From positions 1 through 13,208 of the forward strand of contig CANJZR010000039.1 in the NCBI GenBank assembly GCA_947479075.1: DNA of 13,208 nucleotides, given 5' to 3'. Within the stretch, counting starts at the first letter, position 1, and each line of letters begins with the position of its first letter. Below the pieces are notes generated by a model that was given only the letters and a program-made list of their open reading frames with translations, was not told where the DNA came from and ran no database searches. Positions 6,704 to 12,478 of this stretch are shown piece by piece. The translations under genes and the position numbers were made by a program. Source of the DNA: Planctomycetaceae bacterium. GTDB taxonomy: Bacteria > Planctomycetota > Planctomycetia > Planctomycetales > Planctomycetaceae.

Positions 6704-8178
6704 CAGCGGCTTTCAGACGGTTCCGGGGGCAGGGTGGCGAACAGGGGATCTCCGATCTCCTTCATCTTCGCTCGAATCTTCTGCGTCAGTGATTCTCGCA
6801 TCTCCTGCACGTCACGTCGATCACTGCGGATCAGGTTCGTCGATTCGGCGGGATCATGACGCAGGTCAAACATCTCGTCGCGGTCGCGATGCCGAAAGTC
6901 GATCGACAGTTTCCATTCCGGAGTTCTCCAGCACCGCATATCGACGGTGGCTCCCTCCCGCATGCTGTATTCGCTGTAGAGATCGTCCGACCACCCGATG
7001 GGTTCCCCCTTGAGCAGGGGGACGATGCTGCGGCCACGAACGGGATCAGGGGATGACGCAGCTGTGCCAGTCATCGCGAGCAGTGTGGGGTACCAGTCGA
7101 GATGCGAGACCGTGTGCTCGACGACCGTGCCCGGTTTCACGACCTTGGGCCAGCGCACGATGGCCGGGACTCGCAGCGACTGATCAAACATGTTGGGCCG
7201 ACGATTGGCGCTGATGTCACTCCACGGGGCCGGGGGATTCTCTTTAAGCATCCAGGAGGCATTCCCCTTGTGAAAGATCCCATGGTGTCCGGTGTTGTAT
7301 CCGTGGTCACTCGTGAAGATCACGATGGTGTTCTCCTCGAGTCCTTGTTCTTTGAGCGTTTGCATCAGCCGCCCCACACTGCGGTCGACACTGCGACAGC
7401 TGATGTAGTACTCGCGGATCCATTTCCGCACCAGCTCCTCATCGACGCCCGGAGTTTCGCTGGGCGGGAGAGTCGGGACGAGATCCCGGAACGGTTCGAC
7501 ATCCTCATTTGGAGCCGGAAGCCAGACGCGATGCGGTTCCCGGTAATGGACCGACAAGGCAAACTTATCGCTGCGATGTGACTTCAGGAACTCAATGGCT
7601 CCGTCCGTCACCACATCGACAATAAAGCCCGTGGTCGGCTTGTTCTGGCCGCCGATTTCCAGAACCACATCCCGCGTTGGTCGTCCACCGTCGAGAAATC
7701 CCATGAACTCGGTGTATCCCGTTAACGTCGGGTGAAAACGTGGTGCTGTACCCAGATGCCACTTACCCATCAGGCCGGTGACATATCCGTTCTTTTGCAG
7801 CAGCTCCATCCAGGTGGTGGTCTGAGGATCGAGCCCCAGTTCCGTCTGGGTTTTCGGATTGATCCAGTCGAGGATTCCCAGTTCGGTTCCGTACCGACTG
7901 GTCACGATGGAGGCTCGCGACGGACTGCAAACCGGCGTCACGCAAAATGCATTCTTCAGGACGGCTCCCTCGGCGGCCAGCTGATCGAGGTGCGGGGTCG
8001 GGAGTTCCTTGTTCCCCAGGTAGGACGCCGCGTGCGGTCCCTGATCGTCCGTGAGTATGAAGAGGATGTTCGGCCGCGTTTCGGCCCGGCAGGGTAAGAC
8101 GCATCCCAGGAGCAGGAACAGACCCGGCAGGAGTCGGTGTGCTTCCGCCAGTAATTTTACGAGCCAGGGAGATACCAT
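6703..8178 (-). CDS. Secreted formylglycine-dependent sulfatase
   Basis: This 491-residue enzyme hydrolyses sulfate esters, in this phylum most likely on sulfated polysaccharides. After a hydrophobic export signal (about 18-33, probable cleavage near CRA-ETRPN) the sulfatase domain opens with NILFILTDDQG, where Asp44 and Asp45 are metal ligands. The signature CSPSR (84-88) supplies the cysteine that is converted to formylglycine, so a maturation enzyme is needed elsewhere in the genome. GKWHLG (138-143) and TSDHGYNTGHHG (289-300, with metal ligands Asp291 and His292) follow, and the C-terminal subdomain ends with EMFDLRHDPAESTNL (435-449). The upstream Leu-Leu-Gly-Cys at 23-26 could be a weak lipobox, which would make it a lipoprotein. 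Two adjacent ATGs exist (8181 and 8178); the second is better spaced from AAGGAG. The exact sulfated substrate cannot be told. It is the first gene of a four-gene unit. Confidence 0.95.
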   Translation of the reverse strand: MVSPWLVKLLAEAHRLLPGLFLLLGCVLPCRAETRPNILFILTDDQGPHAASYLGNKELPTPHLDQLAAEGAVLKNAFCVTPVCSPSRASIVTSRYGTELGILDWINPKTQTELGLDPQTTTWMELLQKNGYVTGLMGKWHLGTAPRFHPTLTGYTEFMGFLDGGRPTRDVVLEIGGQNKPTTGFIVDVVTDGAIEFLKSHRSDKFALSVHYREPHRVWLPAPNEDVEPFRDLVPTLPPSETPGVDEELVRKWIREYYISCRSVDRSVGRLMQTLKEQGLEENTIVIFTSDHGYNTGHHGIFHKGNASWMLKENPPAPWSDISANRRPNMFDQSLRVPAIVRWPKVVKPGTVVEHTVSHLDWYPTLLAMTGTAASSPDPVRGRSIVPLLKGEPIGWSDDLYSEYSMREGATVDMRCWRTPEWKLSIDFRHRDRDEMFDLRHDPAESTNLIRSDRRDVQEMRESLTQKIRAKMKEIGDPLFATLPPEPSESR

Positions 8179-8183
8179 CATGA

Positions 8184-8189
8184 CTCCTT
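8184..8189 (-). promoter_or_regulatory. Ribosome binding site for the sulfatase gene
   Basis: On the reverse strand AAGGAG is followed by TC-ATG-ATG. The gap is 2 bases to the first ATG and 5 to the second, so the second ATG (8178) is the more likely start; the difference is one methionine. Confidence 0.6.
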
Positions 8190-8282
8190 GAGTCCGGAGT
8201 GGGAGATCAGGACATCATCAACAAACGCACGCATGATTCAAGCAGCTGGACTCCTGTCTTCGCTCGGACTGCGATCAGCGGC

Positions 8283-8306
8283 AAAGATCCTGAATTGTGG
8301 ATCTTT
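8283..8306. promoter_or_regulatory. Perfect inverted repeat, possible operator
   Basis: AAAGATCC (8283-8290) and GGATCTTT (8299-8306) are exact reverse complements separated by 8 bases. The site lies between divergent genes, about 105 bases from the sulfatase start and 206 from pckA. The spacing suits a dimeric DNA-binding protein. A hairpin in RNA is the alternative, since TTTT follows the right arm on the plus strand. Confidence 0.4.
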
Positions 8307-8511
8307 TCGTTGAGCGGAATGGCCGGTATCCGGCATTAATGAAAATTGATGCGAGTGTGCTGTCTCGACTCGCTTTCATTCTCAAAAGCTGGGGTTTCGG
8401 ACTTGATGTGGACTCATTCAAAATGGCTCGTCACGATTCATTCTGTGAGCAGTTCCGACAGCCTCGGTCGGGTGTTCGCTCAGGGGCGTATTGGATTGTC
8501 AAAGGGTGTGA

Positions 8512-10089
8512 ATGATGGAGTCATTTAGTCTGGCGAATCACGGAATTACGGTGAAGGATGTCCTGCGTAATCCCGCGCCGTCCCGGTTGTACGAAGAAGC
8601 GATTCGCCATGAGCCGGGAACCACAATCGCTGACAGCGGCGCGCTGATCGCGTATTCCGGGGGCAAAACCGGACGCTCGCCCAAGGACAAGCGCGTAGTT
8701 CGTCACCACGAGACGGAAAACGATGTCTGGTGGGGCCCCGTTAACTTTCCGCTCGATGAGACCTCGTTCAACATCAATCACGAACGAGCCAAGGACTACC
8801 TCAACACACAGTCGCGACTCTACGTGATCGACGCCTATGCGGGGTGGGATCCGAAGTACCGGCTGAAGGTCCGCGTGATTTGTTCGAGGCCCTATCACGC
8901 ACTGTTCATGCACAACATGCTGATTCGCCCGACCGATGAAGAGCTGGCGACCTTTGGCGAGCCCGACTTCGTGATCTACAACGCGGGGCGGTTCCCAGCC
9001 AACCGGTACACGTCGGGGATGACTTCGCAGACGAGTGTCGACCTGTCGTTTGAGCAGCGTGAACTCGTGATCCTCGGGACCGAGTACGCCGGTGAGATGA
9101 AGAAGGGCGTCTTCACGATCATCAATTATCTGATGCCCAAGCGGGGAGTGCTGTCGATGCACTGCTCTGCCACCTGCAACCCGACGACCGGGGAAAGCTC
9201 TGTGCTGTTCGGACTCTCCGGAACTGGCAAGACGACACTCTCTGCCGACCCGCGTCGCCAGCTGATTGGAGACGATGAGCACTGCTGGAGCGATGACGGG
9301 ATCTTCAATGTGGAAGGCGGCTGTTACGCCAAGGCGATTTATCTCTCCCGTGAGCGTGAGCCAGAGATCTTCCAGGCTCTGCGTTTCGGCTCGGTGCTGG
9401 AGAATGTTGTTTACGACGAGGCTCACCACCATGTCGATTTCAACAACACCAGCATCACCCAGAACACGCGCGGAGCCTACCCGATCGAATACATGCCGAA
9501 TGCCAAGCTGCCATGCATGGCCGGGCATCCGTCCGAGGTGATCTTCCTGACCTGTGATGCGTTCGGTGTGTTGCCGCCGGTGGCGAAGCTCACGCCCGAG
9601 CAGGCGATGTTCCACTTCGTCAACGGTTACACCGCGAAGGTGGCTGGAACGGAGCAGGGGGTCAACGAGCCACAGGCAACCTTCAGTCCCTGCTTCGGCG
9701 GACCGTTTCTCGTCTGGCATCCCAATAAGTACGCCGAACTGCTCGCCGAGAAGGTGAAACGCCACAACGCCAGTGTCTGGCTGGTGAACACGGGCTGGAC
9801 CGGTGGACCTCCCGGAGTGGGGCAACGGATGAAGCTCGCGGAAACCCGGGCGATCGTCGACGCCATTCATTCCGGAGCGTTGCGGACTGCTCCGACCGAG
9901 ACCGATCCGATTTTTGGTCTGCACCGGATCACTCGCTGCCCGGGTGTGCCCGACGCGGTTCTCAATCCCCGCGAAAGCTGGGCCGACAAGGAGGCCTATG
10001 ACGCATCGGCCAAGGTGCTGGAAGTGATGTTCCAGCAGAACTACAAGGCGGTGCAGTCAGGCGGCGACCTCGGGGCGATGGACGGCTGA
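8512..10089 (+). CDS. pckA: Phosphoenolpyruvate carboxykinase (ATP)
   Basis: The 525-residue cytoplasmic enzyme catalyses oxaloacetate + ATP to phosphoenolpyruvate + CO2 + ADP, the entry to gluconeogenesis (EC 4.1.1.49). Length matches the family. GGKTGRSPKDKRVV (49-62) forms the substrate-binding region, GLSGTGKTTLSADP (234-247) is the kinase-1a P-loop that binds the phosphates, and LIGDDEHCWSDDGIFNVEGGCYAK follows with the kinase-2 aspartates 254 and 255. NTGWTGGPPGVGQRM (424-438) is the adenine-site region of the ATP-dependent type; the GTP-dependent enzyme lacks this pattern. An in-frame TGA immediately precedes the ATG at 8512, so the protein cannot begin further upstream; a second ATG follows at 8515. 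AAAGGG lies 5 bases before the first. A strong terminator follows, so it is probably transcribed alone. The reaction can run toward oxaloacetate when CO2 is high. Identity is very secure. Confidence 0.98.
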   Translation: MMESFSLANHGITVKDVLRNPAPSRLYEEAIRHEPGTTIADSGALIAYSGGKTGRSPKDKRVVRHHETENDVWWGPVNFPLDETSFNINHERAKDYLNTQSRLYVIDAYAGWDPKYRLKVRVICSRPYHALFMHNMLIRPTDEELATFGEPDFVIYNAGRFPANRYTSGMTSQTSVDLSFEQRELVILGTEYAGEMKKGVFTIINYLMPKRGVLSMHCSATCNPTTGESSVLFGLSGTGKTTLSADPRRQLIGDDEHCWSDDGIFNVEGGCYAKAIYLSREREPEIFQALRFGSVLENVVYDEAHHHVDFNNTSITQNTRGAYPIEYMPNAKLPCMAGHPSEVIFLTCDAFGVLPPVAKLTPEQAMFHFVNGYTAKVAGTEQGVNEPQATFSPCFGGPFLVWHPNKYAELLAEKVKRHNASVWLVNTGWTGGPPGVGQRMKLAETRAIVDAIHSGALRTAPTETDPIFGLHRITRCPGVPDAVLNPRESWADKEAYDASAKVLEVMFQQNYKAVQSGGDLGAMDG

Positions 10090-10114
10090 GATCAGCGACC
10101 ATTCGCAAAATGGA

Positions 10115-10152
10115 AAAGCCCGGTGGATACAACCACCGGGCTTTCTGTTTTC
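10115..10152. terminator. Strong hairpin terminator, probably bidirectional
   Basis: AAAGCCCGGTGG (10115-10126) pairs perfectly with CCACCGGGCTTT (10133-10144) across a 6-base ATACAA loop. On the plus strand it is followed by CTGTTTTCTC, 26 bases after the pckA stop codon. Read on the minus strand the stem ends in GCTTTTCCATTTT, so it can also stop transcripts of the convergent STAS gene. Confidence 0.88.
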
Positions 10153-10188
10153 TCGTGACCAGTCGTATCGCCTGACGCGTTCCCAGAA

Positions 10189-10551
10189 CTAACTCGCAGC
10201 TGCGACCGCTTCCTCACGCGTTGCGTGATGCGGCCAGAGCTTGAACAGGCTCATGTTCTGCAGCACGCTCATCATCTGAGGGTTGGCGGAACAGAAGCTG
10301 GCTTTGTGGCCGCGGTTTTTGACCTCACGCAGCATTGAGACCAACGCACCGATGAACTCCGATCCGAAGTAGTCCATCTTCGAGAGATCGACGACGAGAT
10401 GCTTTGATCCCGGCTTCATCATATGGCCACGGATGGCATTTGTTTCGGAGTGCAAATCGTTATAGCGGAACCCGTTCCCGTCACCGCCGGGGGTGATGAC
10501 GACAACTTCACCGATCTGGTCGACAAGAAAAATCTTGAGATGAGTCAGCAT
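10189..10551 (-). CDS. STAS-domain protein (anti-sigma factor antagonist-like)
   Basis: This 120-residue cytoplasmic protein is a stand-alone STAS domain, the fold of SpoIIAA/RsbV anti-anti-sigma factors and related switch proteins. The domain opens with a strand-rich segment (about 5-20), the core strand KHLVVDLSKMDYFGSEFIGALVSM (50-73) is the family's phosphorylation-loop region, and GHKASFCSANPQMMSVLQNMSLFKLW (81-106) matches the third strand and last helices. Where the classic protein has Asp-Ser-Ser-Gly, this one reads YFGSE, so Ser64 is the likely phosphoacceptor if any. An open frame reaches 10611, but AAGGAGG at 10560-10566 is placed 8 bases before the ATG at 10551, which therefore is the start. 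No serine kinase, phosphatase of the PP2C type or sigma factor is next to it, so partners must be encoded elsewhere. Role as a partner-switching regulator is inferred from fold only. Confidence 0.85.
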   Translation of the reverse strand: MLTHLKIFLVDQIGEVVVITPGGDGNGFRYNDLHSETNAIRGHMMKPGSKHLVVDLSKMDYFGSEFIGALVSMLREVKNRGHKASFCSANPQMMSVLQNMSLFKLWPHHATREEAVAAAS

Positions 10552-10559
10552 TCCGCGCG

Positions 10560-10566
10560 CCTCCTT
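10560..10566 (-). promoter_or_regulatory. Ribosome binding site for the STAS protein
   Basis: A full AAGGAGG lies on the reverse strand with 8 bases to ATG 10551. It fixes the start and excludes the 20-residue upstream extension of the open frame. Confidence 0.85.
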
Positions 10567-10734
10567 GGGTGGCGAGATTGTAACAACCCAGTTCGCCTTA
10601 GGAAAAGACACCTTGGGATCAGCGAATGTTCTGCGGAAATAAGTTTGTTGAATTCAGTTCTCCCGGGAAATTCCGACCGATGACCAGTTTTTCATACACG
10701 GGCAATCGTGACGGCCCTTCCTCCGGCCCCACCG

Positions 10735-10763
10735 TTGGCAGGAAACGGCATGTCCCTCATACT
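10735..10763 (+). promoter_or_regulatory. Possible sigma70-type promoter for the TrmB-like gene
   Basis: TTGGCA (10735-10740, five of six to the -35 consensus) is followed after exactly 17 bases by CATACT (10758-10763, four of six to the -10). It would give a leader of about 38 bases before the TTG start at 10808. Confidence 0.45.
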
Positions 10764-10807
10764 AAGAGTCACCGATTAACCCGGCCTCCGCGAATGAGCA
10801 GTGACAC

Positions 10808-11608
10808 TTGAACGGGACTGAAATCTCTGAAGACGGCATCGAGTACGAGTTCGGAGTTCCCTTTCCCGGGAAGATCCTGGAGCCCGATCAGTGGGCGAAA
10901 ACGGCACTGAAACGGGTTCCCGAAGGGCTGTTGAACTTTGAGGAACTGTTTGATCGGCGTGGTCCCGTGCTGATCGACATCGGTGTGGGGAACGGTCGAT
11001 CCGCGCTGACACATGCGTACCGGTTACCCGATTACAACATACTGGCGATCGATATCCTGCCGGTGGTGATCCGTTACGCGACCCGCCGGGGAAACCAGCG
11101 TGGGTTGCATCAGATGCGGTTCGCGGTGATTGGTGGCCGCGAACTGCTGGAGCGGCATGTGCCCGCCGCGTCTGTGACCGAGATCCACTGCTACCATCCG
11201 CAGCCGTACTATCGCTCGGATGAGGTGAGTCTGCGGCTGGTGACGCCTGACTTCTTGCGGCTCGTGTGGCAGGCCCTCGTCCCCGGAGGGCGATTTGTCA
11301 TCCAGACCGATCACCCGGCGTACTGGGCTTATATGAAGGAGATCTGTGCGTTCTTCTTCGAATTCGAGGAACACCGCACCCCTTGGCCCGACGCCCCCGA
11401 CGGTCGTTCCCGTCGCGAGATGATTGCCCGCAGCAAGGGGCTGTCGATTTTCCGTGGGACCGGGACCCGGCGTGACGACCTCGATCCGGCGCAGGCTGCG
11501 GAGCTGGCCCGTAAGTTGCCGCTTCCGGTGTTCAATGCCGACCGCCGGTTGATCGAACTCGACCGACTCGATGGCGGAAAGCCGCCTCATCGCCGCGGCC
11601 GTCGATAG
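10808..11608 (+). CDS. TrmB-like SAM-dependent methyltransferase
   Basis: This 266-residue protein resembles tRNA (guanine-46-N7)-methyltransferase. The SAM-binding motif I is VLIDIGVGNGRSALTHA (54-70), followed by ILAIDILPVV (78-87, with an acidic residue for the SAM ribose), then the catalytic-loop position EIHCYHPQPYY (125-135), the PGG turn (159-161), QTDHPAYWAYM (166-176) and a C-terminal KGLSIFRGTGTRR (210-222) corresponding to the substrate-binding end of TrmB. The family's hallmark FPDPWPKKRH is replaced by YHPQPYYRSD, losing the conserved aspartate and basic cluster, so the same reaction cannot be assumed. The C-terminus is strongly basic (RRGRR). The start is TTG at 10808: an in-frame TGA lies at 10802 and no in-frame ATG or GTG occurs before the SAM motif. 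It is isolated, with no partner gene. A divergent TrmB paralogue or an RNA methyltransferase of other specificity are both possible. Confidence 0.8.
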   Translation: MNGTEISEDGIEYEFGVPFPGKILEPDQWAKTALKRVPEGLLNFEELFDRRGPVLIDIGVGNGRSALTHAYRLPDYNILAIDILPVVIRYATRRGNQRGLHQMRFAVIGGRELLERHVPAASVTEIHCYHPQPYYRSDEVSLRLVTPDFLRLVWQALVPGGRFVIQTDHPAYWAYMKEICAFFFEFEEHRTPWPDAPDGRSRREMIARSKGLSIFRGTGTRRDDLDPAQAAELARKLPLPVFNADRRLIELDRLDGGKPPHRRGRR

Positions 11609-11623
11609 TTCAATAATCTGAAG

Positions 11624-11645
11624 AGCGGCAGGCGTCAGCCTGCCG
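11624..11645. repeat. Palindromic repeat, copy 1 (REP-like)
   Basis: CGGCAGGC (11626-11633) and GCCTGCCG (11638-11645) form a perfect 8-base-pair stem around GTCA, 16 bases after the TrmB-like stop codon. It has no T-run. It matches copy 2 in inverted orientation with a single base difference, in the loop. Confidence 0.7.
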
Positions 11646-11739
11646 AGCAGTGCAACCTTATCCAGGCTTGGCCCATTCTGTTGATTCACTCATTTCAACC
11701 ATTCAGTTGCAGTCACGAGCCCAAAGACTGATCACCCCT

Positions 11740-11761
11740 CGGCAGGCTCACGCCTGCCGCT
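11740..11761. repeat. Palindromic repeat, copy 2 (REP-like), overlapping a gene end
   Basis: CGGCAGGC (11740-11747) and GCCTGCCG (11752-11759) pair around TCAC. The reverse complement equals copy 1 except for one loop base, and the shared block extends to AG on both outer sides. The right arm codes for the last residues of the phosphatase (ERQA), and the loop holds its TGA stop. Confidence 0.7.
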
Positions 11762-12437
11762 CCAGATCGTTGTCCTTCATTTTTTGTTGTTCGGCGAAGC
11801 GTATGAGGCAACTTATCTGTTCAGAACTCAGTCGGACGCCTGGGCGAACTCTCTGAAGTTTTCGCAAACCGTCTTCCGGTGAGTTTGCCAATCCTCGGTG
11901 TATCAGCAGCGCAATTGCGAACAGACCAGTTCGGCCGTGCCCTTGTGCGCAATGAACAAAGACATGGCCAGAGGATGTCTTCGAGATCTCTTCCAGCAAT
12001 GCTGCCGGTGGCAATGATGCTCCATCGAGTATCGGGATACATCGAAATCCTTCCTTGGAACGCAGCCGCTTTGGCTCGATGAACTCAGCCGTCAAATCGA
12101 TGTACTCATCCCACGATTGCGTCACTTCTGACGGGAGGAGCCGACGGCCTATCGTGAGATTGTCATCGACTCGGCATAAGGCAGGTTCGTGACTGACTAT
12201 CCGTATCAAATGCCATGTCCCCCACGTAAATACATGGAGTGGCAGAAACGCAATGATGCTCCAGAGGGGAAGCGTTCCGTTTGACCGCTTCCCAAAGGCG
12301 AGGCGGTTACTCGTCCAGTGAGCGATGCCGAGTGCAACTAAGTTCAGACCGAGCCAGGCGATCAGCCACCCTGTTGAAGGGGACTGGAGTCCCAATGCGA
12401 TCAGCATGCTACCCGCGAGTATAAGACTGAATCGCAT
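11748..12437 (-). CDS. Membrane-anchored dual-specificity-type protein phosphatase
   Basis: The 229-residue protein has hydrophobic segments near 3-18, 23-40 and 57-80, then a cytoplasmic-type phosphatase domain. The active-site loop HCAQGHGRTG (162-171) is a full Cys-X5-Arg signature with nucleophile Cys163 and Arg169, followed by a helix typical of cysteine phosphatases. Asp138 in IPILDGASLPPAALL (134-148) sits where the general acid of dual-specificity phosphatases is expected. Substrates could be phosphoproteins or phospholipid/inositol phosphates; PTPMT1-like lipid phosphatases share this scaffold, and the membrane anchor leaves that open. The ATG at 12437 lies 41 bases downstream of the peptidase stop on the same strand, so the two may be cotranscribed. 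The C-terminal ERQA and stop are supplied by a palindromic repeat, suggesting that the original end was altered by its arrival. No clear ribosome binding site was seen. Confidence 0.88.
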   Translation of the reverse strand: MRFSLILAGSMLIALGLQSPSTGWLIAWLGLNLVALGIAHWTSNRLAFGKRSNGTLPLWSIIAFLPLHVFTWGTWHLIRIVSHEPALCRVDDNLTIGRRLLPSEVTQSWDEYIDLTAEFIEPKRLRSKEGFRCIPILDGASLPPAALLEEISKTSSGHVFVHCAQGHGRTGLFAIALLIHRGLANSPEDGLRKLQRVRPGVRLSSEQISCLIRFAEQQKMKDNDLERQA

Positions 12438-12478
12438 TGAAACGCAGGCTCCCGGATATCATCAGTCTATATGGCTTC

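Larger units (their letters stand above)
8179..8511. other. Divergent intergenic region between the sulfatase gene and pckA
   Basis: About 330 bases must hold the promoters of the minus-strand sulfatase/ABC unit and of pckA. The clearest structure is a perfect inverted repeat at 8283-8306 (separate entry), with a smaller GCCGG-TAT-CCGGC at 8322-8334. No convincing -35/-10 pair was found in either direction. A frame of 72 codons from a GTG at 8297, or 58 from an ATG at 8339, ends at 8515 and overlaps the pckA start as ATGA; its third-base composition is less GC-rich than pckA and it has no ribosome binding site. Confidence 0.5.

Noticed and set aside
8521..9924. 467-codon reverse frame across pckA
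   Set aside because: It is antisense to an unmistakable PckA, shows no family motif, and is explained by the GC-rich third positions of pckA leaving the reverse frame open.
10552..10611. 20-residue N-terminal extension of the STAS protein
   Set aside because: A complete AAGGAGG lies inside it, 8 bases before ATG 10551, marking the true start.
11024..11689. 221-codon reverse frame across the TrmB-like gene
   Set aside because: No ribosome binding site or recognisable domain; opposite to a clear methyltransferase.
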